From Acidovorax sp. (GTDB taxonomy: Bacteria; Pseudomonadota; Gammaproteobacteria; Burkholderiales; Burkholderiaceae_C), in assembly GCA_030692685.1 (NCBI GenBank), contig JAUXZO010000010.1, positions 1 to 64,000 of the forward strand: a DNA stretch of 64,000 nt. Reading direction: 5' to 3'. Of the stretch, positions 1-7,978 are shown piece after piece. Under the pieces are notes generated by a model, which saw nothing but the letters and a program-made list of their open reading frames with translations, had not been told where the DNA came from and ran no database searches. The stretch's first letter is position 1. Each line of letters starts with the position of its first letter. The position numbers and the translations under genes are program-made.

Positions 1-113
1 GCAATTCAGGTTTTGTCCTACGGGCCCTGGGTGGGTGCCCCCGCTTTTGCCCTGTTACGTATGGCACAATCGTTTGAACGCTTTGGGTGATGGTCACTCC
101 AAGCGTCCTGATT

Positions 114-135
114 CGCAGCGAGGCTGCGGCTTTTT
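114..135 (+). promoter_or_regulatory. Leader hairpin before ompA-like gene
   Basis: A 6-bp perfect stem (CGCAGC/GCTGCG, loop GAG) followed by GCTTTTT lies just before the AGAGGAG ribosome binding site of the ompA-like gene. It could be the terminator of an upstream gene, an attenuator, or a stabilising 5' leader stem as in other ompA mRNAs. The sequence alone does not decide between these. Confidence 0.35.
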
Positions 136-151
136 CCCCAAGAGGAGAACC

Positions 152-799
152 ATGAAGAAACTGAACAAAGTGGCGATGTTGTTTGCCTCTGCAGCGCTCG
201 CAACCGCCGCAGGCGCACAAACCGTGGACAACTGGACGAACGCTTCTGGCGTGGTCTGGAAAAACGGTACCAACGAATACTGCTGGCGCAATGCCAACTG
301 GACGCCTGCAACGGCTGCTCCAGGCTGCGATGGCGCTATTGTCGCTGCACCAGCACCTGCTGCTGCTGCTCCAGCTCCCGGCGCTGCACCAGCACCTGCC
401 GCTGCGCCCGCACCCGCTGCTGCTCCAGCTCCCGCTGTGGCCACTAAGGTGACCTACGCTGCTGATGCATTCTTCGACTTCGACAAGTCGGTGCTCAAGG
501 CAGAAGGCAAGGCCAAGCTGGACGACCTGGTTTCCAAGGTCAAGGGCATCAACCTGGAAGTCATCATTGCCGTGGGTCACACTGACTCTGTGGGCTCCGA
601 TGCATACAACCAGAAGCTGTCGGTCCGTCGTTCCGAAGCCGTCAAGGCTTACTTGGTGTCCAAGGGCATCGAAAAGAACCGCGTCTACACTGAAGGCAAG
701 GGCGAGAAGCAACCAGTTGCAGACAACAAGACTGCAGAAGGTCGCGCCAAGAACCGTCGCGTTGAAATCGAAGTCGTCGGTACCCGCGCTTCCAAGTAA
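152..799 (+). CDS. ompA: OmpA family outer membrane / peptidoglycan-binding protein
   Basis: A 215-aa protein starting at the ATG behind AGAGGAG. Residues 1-22 are a Sec signal peptide (cut after AGA). About 45 residues with two cysteines follow, then an Ala-Pro-rich linker (roughly 68-98), then an OmpA-like peptidoglycan-binding domain to the end. The domain shows FFDFDKSVL, GHTDSVG, the LSVRRSEAVKAYL helix and GRAKNRRVEI. The N-terminal eight-strand barrel of enterobacterial OmpA is absent, which fits the short OmpA proteins of beta-proteobacteria. Its role is presumably to tether the outer membrane to peptidoglycan. The gene heads an ompA-ubiG-gph order, but a strong terminator separates it from ubiG. 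Confidence 0.9.
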   Translation: MKKLNKVAMLFASAALATAAGAQTVDNWTNASGVVWKNGTNEYCWRNANWTPATAAPGCDGAIVAAPAPAAAAPAPGAAPAPAAAPAPAAAPAPAVATKVTYAADAFFDFDKSVLKAEGKAKLDDLVSKVKGINLEVIIAVGHTDSVGSDAYNQKLSVRRSEAVKAYLVSKGIEKNRVYTEGKGEKQPVADNKTAEGRAKNRRVEIEVVGTRASK

Positions 800-815
800 T
801 TTTCGAATTACTTCA

Positions 816-844
816 CAAAAAAGCCCCGTCGCCGGGGCTTTTTT
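816..844 (+). terminator. Rho-independent terminator after ompA
   Basis: GC-rich stem AAGCCCCG with its complement CGGGGCTT, flanked by A-run and T-run (TTTTTT), 17 bases after the ompA stop. The symmetrical A/T flanks would let it work in either direction. Confidence 0.88.
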
Positions 845-893
845 GCGTCTGGTGCTGCTTGCCGATGCGCTTCCTTCGTGGACAATCATCACG

Positions 894-1604
894 ATGAGCG
901 ACATTGTTAATGCAGATCCGGCCGAATTGGCCAAGTTTTCAGCCCTGGCCCACCGCTGGTGGGACCCTGAGAGCGAATTTCGTCCGTTGCACCAAATCAA
1001 TCCGTTGCGATTGGACTGGATCAATGGGCTGAGCGGACTCCAAAACAAGCGAGTGCTGGATGTTGGTTGTGGCGGTGGCATCCTTGCCGATTCCATGGCG
1101 CGCAAGGGTGCCGATGTCTTGGGCATTGATTTGGCAACCAAGGCCCTGCGCGTTGCACAGCTGCATGCTTTGGAAGCGCAAACAAGTCATGTCGAGTACC
1201 GTGAAATCAGCGTCGAAGCCCTGGCTCAAGAGCAGCCTGCAAGCTTTGATGTTGTTACTTGCATGGAGATGCTAGAGCATGTGCCCGACCCGGCATCGGT
1301 AGTGCGAGCCTGTTCAGAGTTGGTCAAACCAGGCGGCTGGGTGTTTTTCTCCACCATTCACCGCAACGCCAAAGCGTTCATGTTGGCCATTGTGGGCGCC
1401 GAATATGTTCTGAATATGCTGCCCCGGGGCACGCATGAATACGCAAAAATGATCCGCCCCAGCGAGCTTGCCTCCCATTGTCGTGCGGCAAGGCTGGATG
1501 TTCAGCACACGCGCGGACTTGAGTACAACCCGCTGACTCGGCGCTACTGGCTCAGTGCGGACACCAGCGTGAACTACCTTTTCGCTACGCGCCGCGTTGC
1601 TTAG
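894..1604 (+). CDS. ubiG: Ubiquinone biosynthesis O-methyltransferase UbiG
   Basis: A 236-aa class I SAM-dependent methyltransferase. The SAM-binding motif I VLDVGCGGG is at residues 54-62, with motif II-type acidic residues after LGIDLA. CMEMLEHVPDP and the C-terminal LEYNPLTRRYWLS are characteristic of UbiG. The enzyme does both O-methylations of ubiquinone synthesis, on the 2-polyprenyl-6-hydroxyphenol and on 3-demethylubiquinol. The start ATG-AGC-GAC gives MSDIVNADPAEL, which matches the usual UbiG N-terminus; the frame is open further upstream but crosses the ompA terminator. It precedes gph with 25 bases between the stop and the chosen gph start. Confidence 0.95.
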   Translation: MSDIVNADPAELAKFSALAHRWWDPESEFRPLHQINPLRLDWINGLSGLQNKRVLDVGCGGGILADSMARKGADVLGIDLATKALRVAQLHALEAQTSHVEYREISVEALAQEQPASFDVVTCMEMLEHVPDPASVVRACSELVKPGGWVFFSTIHRNAKAFMLAIVGAEYVLNMLPRGTHEYAKMIRPSELASHCRAARLDVQHTRGLEYNPLTRRYWLSADTSVNYLFATRRVA

Positions 1605-1629
1605 GCTTACCGTCTTTCTGTATACCTAT

Positions 1630-2295
1630 ATGTTTAGCAATATTCGTGCGGTTCTGTTTGATCTTGACGGCACTCTTATAGACAGTGCCCCCGATTTGGG
1701 AGCTGCCGCAGACAAAATGCGAACGGATCGAGGCCTTCTTTCATTGCCGCTGGAGCGGTACCGCCCCATGGCGGGCGCCGGTGCCCGTGGGATGTTGGGA
1801 GAGGCATTCGGCATCACGCCCGATCACCCGGAGTTCGCCGCGATGCGGGAAGAGTTTTTTTTGAACTACGAGTCACAGATGACGACTCGCACGCTGGTGT
1901 TTGAAGGCGTGGCAGAACTGGTCGATCAAATATTGCAACGCAATATGGCTTGGGGTGTCGTTACCAACAAGGCGGCGCGGTTCACCGATCCGCTCACCCG
2001 CGCCATTCCGTTGTTTGTGAGTGCCGGGGCGGTTGTGAGTGGCGATACCACACCTCACGCAAAGCCGCATCCTGCGCCTTTGTTAGAAGCCGCGTCGCGC
2101 TTGAACATTGCGCCTGATCAATGCATTTACGTTGGTGACGACGAGCGCGACATCGTTGCCGGGCTTGCTGCAGGGATGGGTACTGTCGCTGCAACCTACG
2201 GATACTTGGGGGCTAAGACAAACCCGATGGAGTGGGGTGCACACGCCTCAATTAATTCTCCAAACGAGCTCTTGCAATTGCTTCGTAGCGCCTAA
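1630..2295 (+). CDS. gph: Phosphoglycolate phosphatase, HAD family
   Basis: A 221-aa HAD hydrolase. Motif I is DLDGTLIDS (nucleophile Asp11, general acid Asp13), motif II threonine is in GVVTNK, motif III lysine is in AKPHPAPL, and motif IV is YVGDDERDI. It removes phosphate from 2-phosphoglycolate, which arises from DNA repair and from RuBisCO oxygenation, and often sits beside ubiG in beta-proteobacteria. I chose ATG 1630 (MFSNIRAVLFDLDG). An in-frame start at 1597 would overlap the end of ubiG and add a hydrophobic stretch not typical of the family. The gene's 3' end contains the likely promoter of the tmRNA. Confidence 0.9.
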   Translation: MFSNIRAVLFDLDGTLIDSAPDLGAAADKMRTDRGLLSLPLERYRPMAGAGARGMLGEAFGITPDHPEFAAMREEFFLNYESQMTTRTLVFEGVAELVDQILQRNMAWGVVTNKAARFTDPLTRAIPLFVSAGAVVSGDTTPHAKPHPAPLLEAASRLNIAPDQCIYVGDDERDIVAGLAAGMGTVAATYGYLGAKTNPMEWGAHASINSPNELLQLLRSA

Positions 2296-2300
2296 AATAT
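2272..2300 (+). promoter_or_regulatory. Putative sigma-70 promoter of ssrA
   Basis: TTGCAA at 2272-2277 and an AT-rich -10 (TAAAAT 2293-2298 or AAATAT 2295-2300) lie at 15-17 base spacing, 8-13 bases before the first base of the tmRNA. The element is inside the 3' end of gph. Support is positional. Confidence 0.5.
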
Positions 2301-2307
2301 GAGGTCT

Positions 2308-2694
2308 GGGGCTGTCCTGGTTTCGACGTGGGTTCGGAATCGGTGTGGTGCATGTCGAGCTTGAGTCACGCTCGTAAATCTCGATTTAAAAAACTAACTG
2401 CAAACGACGAACGTTTCGCACTCGCTGCTTAATTGCCAGTGAGCCTTGCAACAGTTGGCCGATGGGCTGGGCAAGGGGGCTCTGAGTAATCAGTGCCTCC
2501 CGGCTGCAAGGATAATTACATGGGCTGGTCCTGATCCGGGTACCTTGGATTGGGGCAAGACAATAGGGTACTGGCGGCCGGTGTAGCGTGCGACTGCGCG
2601 GCAACGGTGGCGAGACTTAAATCAGACCGCTAAGCATGTAGATCTGCCCGATGAAGGCTTGCGGACGCGGGTTCAATTCCCGCCAGCTCCACCA
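2308..2694 (+). ncRNA. ssrA: tmRNA (transfer-messenger RNA)
   Basis: A 387-base tmRNA. The 5' GGGGCUG end pairs with CAGCUCC near the 3' end, followed by discriminator A and CCA at 2691-2694. The T-arm GGTTCAATTCCCGCC is at about 2669-2683. The tag reading frame begins at resume codon GCA (2400) and runs to TAA at 2430-2432, encoding ANDERFALAA, a tag of the beta-proteobacterial type. It rescues stalled ribosomes and marks their products for proteolysis. The segment between tag and 3' end holds the usual pseudoknot region. Confidence 0.97.
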
Positions 2695-2705
2695 CCATAA
2701 CGTCC

Positions 2706-2742
2706 AAGGGCGTTCGCTGACTTCCAGCGAACGCCCTTTTTC
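2706..2742 (+). terminator. Rho-independent terminator after ssrA
   Basis: Thirteen-bp stem AAGGGCGTTCGCT/AGCGAACGCCCTT with a short loop and a T-run, starting 12 bases after the CCA end of the tmRNA. Confidence 0.92.
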
Positions 2743-3409
2743 TTTGCAAAATCAACGGCTTACAGTGCAAGGACGTGCGCAATAGTCTGTGGGCGCTCAG
2801 GGAAAAGCGGGGGCAGATGGGGAAAACAGACTTGAAAGTCACGGCCTCGGGTCGTTTGGTCATTGGTTCATCGGGGGCGGTCGATCCTCCGCTTGCTGTC
2901 CGGCAGCCAGGATGTACCGCCATGTATCAATTCTTGAGCCTTCGGGCGTAGCGTCACACGATGCTCCCTTAACTAGCCCGAGGCCGCTATGCCAATGGAG
3001 TATTTCCAGGGTTTGGGGCGTGATTACCTTCCCCTGATCGAATGAGATGTACGCAACATCGACAAACTGCGCTGTTGCGCGCCGCATGGAAGTTGGAAGT
3101 TGGAAGTTGGAAGTTGGATGTTGGAAGTTCGATTGCCGCCAGTGGATGCGCAGCAACCGAAAGCGCATGTGCTTTACATCACCGGATTGGTTTGTGCCGC
3201 CCTTCAAGTCCATTGCGGGGGTCGGGTAACGCCTCGTTTGCAAATTCCATGCGACCTTGAGCCGACTGTGATGGATGTGCTGCATAAGTTGCGTGCGCCT
3301 GCGCGAATGCGTCCTACAAATTAATGCGCTGCACAAGAAGCGACAGTTCAACGCCTCAAAAATACGATAGGTCATCCGTATTACTGGCCTAGTCAGTTGA
3401 AAGGCGCAT
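2743..3409. other. Gene-poor region downstream of tmRNA
   Basis: No convincing gene. On the minus strand about 65 residues (roughly 3056 down to 2862) read like real protein (e.g. FVDVAYISFDQGKVITP and RIDTWRYILAAG), but the frame is joined to low-complexity sequence made by the heptamer repeat at 3087-3128. This may be a decayed gene fragment. The 3' end of ssrA is a classic integration site, so a relic of an integrated element is possible, but no integrase and no second copy of the tmRNA 3' end were seen. Confidence 0.4.
3087..3128 (+). repeat. Heptamer tandem repeat (TGGAAGT)6
   Basis: Six head-to-tail copies of TGGAAGT; the fifth carries an A-to-T change (TGGATGT). It is a length-variable simple repeat in non-coding sequence behind the tmRNA. 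Confidence 0.95.
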
Positions 3410-3718
3410 ATGAGCACTTGGTACAAATTAGAACTGGGTAATGATGAGCAGGCTTTCGAGCCAACGCTGCGCATTCAGCAGATGTTCATGTCAAAGTTTC
3501 TGATGTGCCCTCCCGGTTCGGGACGTGCTCTGTTCTCTTGTTATAACAAAGAGAAAGACAACCTTTGCTTGTATTTCTCTCCCGCAGCTGCGGACATTGC
3601 GCTGCGCGTGTATGCCGAGCCTTGTGATCCGCCCGCGGCTTTGGATTGCATAGGTCTCTTGGCGGGTGAGGGCGATGCCCTTGGGATCGAGCCCCGGGAG
3701 TTTGCCAAGGCGACTTGA
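3410..3718 (+). CDS. Hypothetical protein, 102 aa
   Basis: I do not recognise this protein. It has 102 residues, no signal peptide and no membrane segment. Its composition looks like real protein: an acidic N-terminal part (MSTWYKLELGNDEQAF), a central segment with CPPGSG and SCYNKEKDNLCLYFSP, and an acidic C-terminus. GAAAGG lies about seven bases before the ATG. It stands alone, with no operon partner on either side. It may be a small cargo gene left in the tmRNA-proximal region, or a chance ORF. Confidence 0.5.
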   Translation: MSTWYKLELGNDEQAFEPTLRIQQMFMSKFLMCPPGSGRALFSCYNKEKDNLCLYFSPAAADIALRVYAEPCDPPAALDCIGLLAGEGDALGIEPREFAKAT

Positions 3719-4590
3719 TGTTGGGTCGGCACGTGCCGCTGTTGCCCGTGGAGCCCGTGGAGTTGTGAGTTTCAGTCGCTGGAAAGCGCCTATCTAATAT
3801 TGAATTCTTCGGTCCGCGCACGCGCTCGTAGTATTCCTCCTACAAGCGCGCATTACAGAATCTGACCCGCACCGATTACAGCATGCGATCCAATGAATAC
3901 GACGCCTGCTCAGGTCAGGACTCACACTGCGAGGTCATAGCATGTATTCTTTTGAGAAAATATCGCACCACATAGAAGCTCTGACAGACGGGCCATCGTT
4001 GCAGATGGGGCAGAGAGCAGATCATGCAGAGCAGCGACAGCTGAGTGATCGCGTGGAGTTCTACCCAGGGGACAGCCATGGTGTAGACCGGGAGATTCAG
4101 TTTACAGACGGCGGTATCCCGCAAACGCAGGCGTTGGGGTGATGACGTCCGTAAATTGGATTTACCTGATCTGGCTAGGAGTCAGTTAGTGTTACTGACT
4201 CCGCGTATTCGCCACCAGGGGTCACACCCCTATTTGTCCAGGGTGTTTGACGGTCGAGAACTGGTGGGTGAGCCTACACACCACACCCGGATCGACGAAG
4301 CCATCGCCTCCTCCGAAGAGCGGGGAGCGCAGCGCTTCCCAAGGGGCGCGGCGTTATAAATCTGGCATGACGGGTGGGATGTCGGAGACATCCCACTTGA
4401 TCAAACGCGCACCGCTCCTCCTGCTCCGGCGAATCGCTTGGTGTGCTTTCAGCTCTTCTTCCTTAGTGCATTCGGGGTTGTTTAGCTGGATACAAAGCGA
4501 AATAAACCGAAACTGCGTCGAGAAGACGTCTGCCGGGCCACTCGGCACCATCAGGGTCATGTTCAACACCGTCCTCGAAAGGACTGCATC
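3719..4590. other. Non-coding region with two perfect hairpins
   Basis: About 870 bases without a supportable gene. It contains two perfect inverted repeats: GGAGTCAGT/ACTGACTCC at 4178-4202 (7-base loop) and GTGGGATGTC/GACATCCCAC at 4374-4396 (3-base loop). Neither is followed by a T-run, so they are not ordinary intrinsic terminators. Short open frames (for example 3942-4142) lack protein-like composition. The promoter of the downstream envelope-stress genes should lie in the last 200 bases. Confidence 0.5.
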
Positions 4591-5058
4591 ATGAAACCCT
4601 GGATCAAGAGAACCCTCATGGGCTTGTTTGGCGCCGCCATTGTGGCGGGTGGTTTGACGGCGTGTTCTAGCAGCCACCACCATCGTAGCCCCATGACGGC
4701 CGAGAAAATGTCCGAAGTGCGGGGCAAGGTGGTCGACCGGGTCAGCAGCAAGCTGGACCTGAACGACGCGCAAAAGCTAAAACTCAACGTCTTGGCAGAC
4801 AAGATGGAAGCGCAGCGCACGGCATTTGTGGGCAAAGCGGCAGACCCGCGGGCCGAGATGCAGGCGATTGTGTCGGGTGACAAGTTTGACCGAGTGCGTG
4901 CGCAGAGCTTGCTGGAAGAGAAAACCAGAGTTGTTCAAGCGAACAGCCCTGAAGTAATCACAGCGCTGGCGGATTTTTACGACAGCCTGAACGCTGAGCA
5001 ACAGCAAAAAGTGCGTGAGCTGATGCAGCGGCGCAAAGGCTGGATGGCACGCGGGTGA
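4591..5058 (+). CDS. Spy/CpxP-like periplasmic lipoprotein
   Basis: A 155-aa protein with a positively charged start, a hydrophobic core and the lipobox LTAC (Cys25), so probably lipid-anchored. After the Cys is a His-rich SSSHHHR stretch, then an all-alpha region ending in LNAEQQQKVRELMQRR, close to the LTxxQ motif of the Spy/CpxP/CnrX family. These periplasmic proteins act as chaperones or as inhibitors of sensor kinases in envelope or metal stress. A second Spy-like ORF and a CpxR/CpxA-type pair follow on the same strand, suggesting a self-regulating stress operon. GAAAGGA precedes the ATG. Confidence 0.75.
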   Translation: MKPWIKRTLMGLFGAAIVAGGLTACSSSHHHRSPMTAEKMSEVRGKVVDRVSSKLDLNDAQKLKLNVLADKMEAQRTAFVGKAADPRAEMQAIVSGDKFDRVRAQSLLEEKTRVVQANSPEVITALADFYDSLNAEQQQKVRELMQRRKGWMARG

Positions 5059-5075
5059 CGGCGATAGGTCGATCC

Positions 5076-5423
5076 ATGTCTCCCACCCTCGCACCCATTC
5101 ATCAGCTCGCGCAAGGTGTGCGGGCGCATGGCCCCGCCTTGCTGGCGGGCATGGACGAGCCCCATGACGAGCTCATGTCGCTGGTGTGGGGCCCGCGCTT
5201 TGATCGTGAACACGCGCTCGGTTTGCTGGCCCGGCAACCGCAGGCCGCAGCCCACACCTTGCCCGCGTTGCTTGCGGCAGCCGACCACTTTGACGCGCTT
5301 CATGCCCCAGCACAGGGCCGATTGCGCCGGCTGATCGTGCGTCACCGCGCATTGTGTGCGGCTGGCGCGCGCAGTGCAGTGGGCGGCGCGCCCTGCACAG
5401 CCACCGAGGTCGTTAGCGCCTGA
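5076..5423 (+). CDS. Spy-like small protein without signal peptide
   Basis: A 115-aa helical protein. The segment DELMSLVWGPRFDREHALGL through LRRLIVRHRAL resembles the metal-resistance/Spy-like helical fold and is similar in plan to the lipoprotein just upstream. It has no signal peptide or lipobox, so if it is Spy-like it would stay in the cytoplasm or the start is misread. Two starts are possible: GTG 5055, overlapping the upstream stop (GTGA), or ATG 5076 with TAGGT upstream; I chose the ATG. It sits between the lipoprotein and the response regulator in one transcription unit. Confidence 0.6.
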   Translation: MSPTLAPIHQLAQGVRAHGPALLAGMDEPHDELMSLVWGPRFDREHALGLLARQPQAAAHTLPALLAAADHFDALHAPAQGRLRRLIVRHRALCAAGARSAVGGAPCTATEVVSA

Positions 5424-5440
5424 AGGTGTAAGAATTGCTC

Positions 5441-6127
5441 ATGCACCGCATTTTGCTTATTGACGACGACGCACAGCTTGGGCCTCCACTCACTGTTTAC
5501 TTTCAGCGGTTTGAGCTGGAACTGGTTCATGCCCTCAAACCCAGTGACGGGCTGGCCCGGCTGGGGGCGGGTGGTTTTGACGCGGCCATTTTGGACGTGA
5601 TGCTGCCCGAGATGGACGGATTTGAACTGTGTCGCACCATTCGCAAGCAAGGAGATCTTCCCATCGTGATGCTCACGGCGCGTGGCGAAGTCATGGATCG
5701 CGTGGTGGGGCTGGAACTGGGCGCCGACGACTATCTGCCCAAGCCTTTTGAGCCGCGTGAGCTGGTGGCCCGGCTGCAGACCGTGCTGCGCCGCCGCCGT
5801 GCGCCAGGGCCGGGCGAGGCGCTGGCATCTCTGCACTTTGAAGGACTGGTGATTGACGCTGCGCGCCGCAGCGTGCAGCGGCAGGGCGTGGTGATAGAGC
5901 TGACGGGCACCGAGTTTGACCTGCTGCATTTGCTGGCACGAGAGCCGGGCAAGGTGTTCAGTCGCGACGACATCCTGAACCAACTTCGCGGCCATGAGGC
6001 CGAGCTTTACACCCGTGCGGTTGATATCGTGGTCAGCCGCCTGCGCAAAAAACTGGAGCCGCTGGACTGCATCAAGACGCTGCGAAACGCAGGCTACTCG
6101 CTGGCGTTGCGAAAGGCTGTGCCATGA
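5441..6127 (+). CDS. Two-component response regulator, OmpR/CpxR type
   Basis: A 228-aa protein with an N-terminal receiver domain (acid pocket DDD at 8-10, phospho-acceptor Asp52 in ILDVMLPEMDG, Thr in MLTARG, Lys in LPKPFEP) and a C-terminal winged-helix DNA-binding domain (ELTGTEFDLL, VSRLRKKLEP, TLRNAGYSL). It overlaps the kinase gene by ATGA, so the two are translationally coupled. With Spy/CpxP-like genes directly upstream, the pair is best read as CpxR/CpxA-like, controlling envelope stress genes including its own operon. The exact signal is unknown. Confidence 0.88.
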   Translation: MHRILLIDDDAQLGPPLTVYFQRFELELVHALKPSDGLARLGAGGFDAAILDVMLPEMDGFELCRTIRKQGDLPIVMLTARGEVMDRVVGLELGADDYLPKPFEPRELVARLQTVLRRRRAPGPGEALASLHFEGLVIDAARRSVQRQGVVIELTGTEFDLLHLLAREPGKVFSRDDILNQLRGHEAELYTRAVDIVVSRLRKKLEPLDCIKTLRNAGYSLALRKAVP

Positions 6128-7509
6128 GGTTTTGGCGCCTCCCACCGCACCGGCCTGCCGAACACGATTGCCCTTGGCACCTGCGTGCGCGCAATGCGGT
6201 GGGTTACTCGCTGCGCATTCGGTTGGTGCTGGTTTTTATGGCACTTGCGGTGACCGTTGCCGTCACTTTTATGGGCGGTGTGCAAAAGGCGGTATCTGTG
6301 GGCTGGCGCGAAGCAGCCCGCCCCCTGTTGATGGACTATGTCGACCGCCTCACGGCAGAGATTGGCAACCCACCCAGTGTCGAGCGTGCGCAGGCGGTTG
6401 CCAACCGTTTGCCCCTAACGCTGCGCATTCAAGGACCTCAGGTCAACTGGGCCTCTCACCCTGACCAACCCCAACCTGATTGGATGAGCGACAAGATCCG
6501 CAAGGACGATCACTGGATAGGAGACGAGAACGGTAAGCGGCTTTTGCAACGCACCACCGCTGACGGCCACACCATCGAGTTCGGACTCAACGCACTGTCG
6601 TGGGACAGACGCCCACGCATCGCATGGGGCACGCTCACAGTTTTGCTGCTGCTGACCGCGTTGGCATTTGTCTACGTGCGCCATCTGCTGCGCCCGCTGG
6701 ACGACATCCGCAGCGGTGCGCAGCGTTTTGGTAACGGCAACTTTGCGCAACCCATACCGGTGCGCCATCCGTGTCGGCCGGATGAACTGGGCCATCTGGC
6801 CGCCACCATCAACACCATGGGGAACGACATCCACCAGATGCTGGAGGCCAAGCGCGCCTTGCTGCTGGCCATGAGCCACGAGCTGCGCAGCCCCCTGACG
6901 CGTGCGCGGCTGAACACCGAGCTTCTGCCTGAAACCGCCGATGTGCAGACCCAACGCCTGGCCCTGATGCGCGACCTGGGCGAGATGGCGGGCCTCATCA
7001 CCGATTTGCTGGAGAGCGAGCGCTTGGCGGGCCGCCACGCCGCACTGCACCGCGAGCCCACTGACATTGCCGAGCTGGCGCGCGAGGTGATTGCAGACCT
7101 GCAATCGCGCCATGCAGGCGCTGCTTTGATAGCGGTGCATGTGGCGCAAGCGGTGCCTGCTGTCCGCCTGGACCGGTCCCGCCTGCGGCTGCTGCTGCGC
7201 AATCTGCTGGACAACAGCCTGCGCCACAGCGACCCCAGTGCACCGCCGCCGGAACTGCACTTGCGGCTGGTGGATGGAGCGATAGAAATCGAGGTGCGCG
7301 ACCATGGCCCTGGTGTGCCGCCCGAGCATCTGCCGCATCTGGCCCAGGCGTTTTACCGGCCAGATACGGCCCGCCAGCGTACCACCGGTGGTGTGGGGCT
7401 GGGTCTGTACCTGTGTCGCCTGGTGGCCCAGGCGCACGACGGGCAACTGAACATGCGCAACGCAGAACCCGGCCTTTCCGTCACAGTGCGCTTGCCGGTG
7501 ATCGAGTGA
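6124..7509 (+). CDS. Sensor histidine kinase, CpxA-like
   Basis: A 461-aa inner-membrane kinase. The first membrane segment is around 31-52 (VLVFMALAVTVAVTF), a periplasmic sensor loop spans about 53-165, and the second segment is around 168-185 (WGTLTVLLLLTALAFVYV). A HAMP linker follows, then the H-box LLAMSHELRSPLTR (His252), N-box (LLRNLLDNSLRHS), G1 (VRDHGPGVP) and G2 (GGVGLGLYL). It is the partner of the upstream regulator, sharing a 4-base overlap. A partial AGCGCT-repeat-like stretch near 7110-7135 was considered but is too weak to call. Confidence 0.88.
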   Translation: MRFWRLPPHRPAEHDCPWHLRARNAVGYSLRIRLVLVFMALAVTVAVTFMGGVQKAVSVGWREAARPLLMDYVDRLTAEIGNPPSVERAQAVANRLPLTLRIQGPQVNWASHPDQPQPDWMSDKIRKDDHWIGDENGKRLLQRTTADGHTIEFGLNALSWDRRPRIAWGTLTVLLLLTALAFVYVRHLLRPLDDIRSGAQRFGNGNFAQPIPVRHPCRPDELGHLAATINTMGNDIHQMLEAKRALLLAMSHELRSPLTRARLNTELLPETADVQTQRLALMRDLGEMAGLITDLLESERLAGRHAALHREPTDIAELAREVIADLQSRHAGAALIAVHVAQAVPAVRLDRSRLRLLLRNLLDNSLRHSDPSAPPPELHLRLVDGAIEIEVRDHGPGVPPEHLPHLAQAFYRPDTARQRTTGGVGLGLYLCRLVAQAHDGQLNMRNAEPGLSVTVRLPVIE

Positions 7510-7704
7510 ACGAAAGAGCGGACCAGGGCGCTTGACGACCACTGCAGCACCCGGATGAGCGTGCTTGAGCGGACTTTGGCGGTGCAATCGTGGCTATCGA
7601 CAAGTGCGGGTGCACACCCCCGCACCACTCTCACTGCCCCTGCATGGTGCAAGCGCCTCGTGCGAGGGTGGTGTCATTGACGAGTTATGGCGCAAGCACC
7701 GTTC

Positions 7705-7773
7705 GAAAATATGAGTCAAATTGGCGTCTAGCGCTTATCCATAAAGCGCTAGCAGCTATCAAATCGATAGTTT
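7705..7773 (+). repeat. AGCGCT hairpin repeat, copy 1
   Basis: Core inverted repeat CTAGCGCTT (7728-7736) and AAGCGCTAG (7744-7752) with a 7-base loop. Outer conserved parts are ATGAGTCAAATTGG on the left and AGCTATCAAA with ATAG on the right. The same plan recurs near 19.9, 56.9 and 60.5 kb and in degraded form inside genes. It is a REP/MITE-like element typical of this bacterial family. Confidence 0.9.
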
Positions 7774-7815
7774 TCATTCGAGCGCCGTTGCGCGCTGATT
7801 TGCTGGGTCCCCCCC

Positions 7816-7832
7816 TGGCACCGCTCTTGCTT
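7816..7832 (+). promoter_or_regulatory. Sigma-54 promoter of the hut cluster
   Basis: TGGCAC-N5-TTGC, an exact match to the -24/-12 consensus of sigma-54 (GG at 7817-7818, GC at 7829-7830), followed by TT. The expected start is near 7842, giving a leader of about 135 bases before the first gene. Sigma-54 promoters need an activator such as NtrC or CbrB, which would place histidine use under nitrogen control. A HutC operator lies just downstream. Confidence 0.75.
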
Positions 7833-7876
7833 AAAGAGTACACCTCGCCATGTGAATCGGTGATTTTGGTGTTTAC

Positions 7877-7890
7877 CCTGTATAGACAGG
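7877..7890 (+). promoter_or_regulatory. HutC-type operator upstream of first hut transporter
   Basis: CCTGTATAGACAGG is a near-palindrome (12 of 14 positions symmetric) close to the TGTATATACA core known for HutC. It lies about 35 bases downstream of the expected sigma-54 start, a position where a bound repressor would block transcription. A second, better site is at 11622-11635. Confidence 0.65.
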
Positions 7891-7978
7891 TATGCTTCAA
7901 CTGTCATCATGGCGGCCGGGATGCGGGTGTAGCCCGGCCGGGTGGGCCCAGGAACTTATCTTCAAACAGGAGCAGATG

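Larger units (their letters stand above)
7510..7978. other. Regulatory region between kinase gene and hut cluster
   Basis: No gene. It holds an AGCGCT hairpin repeat (7705-7773), a sigma-54 promoter (7816-7832) and a HutC-type operator (7877-7890), listed separately. Stretches around 7602-7680 form GC-rich inverted repeats that could end the upstream operon, but no T-run follows. Confidence 0.7.

Noticed and set aside
2630-2923. Minus-strand frame containing ELAGIEPASASLH
   Set aside because: This peptide is an artefact of reading the tmRNA 3' end backwards; the DNA is RNA gene and terminator.
3942-4142. 66-aa frame
   Set aside because: No good ribosome binding site and composition unlike a protein; left as non-coding.
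2684-4590. Possible attachment-site repeat of the ssrA 3' end
   Set aside because: I looked for a second copy of the TTCAATTCCCGCCAGCTCC region up to 4.6 kb and found none, so an integrated element cannot be claimed.
7105-7140. GCAGGCGCTGCTTTGATAGC inside the kinase gene as another AGCGCT repeat
   Set aside because: Only one half-site resembles the element and the rest fits normal kinase sequence.
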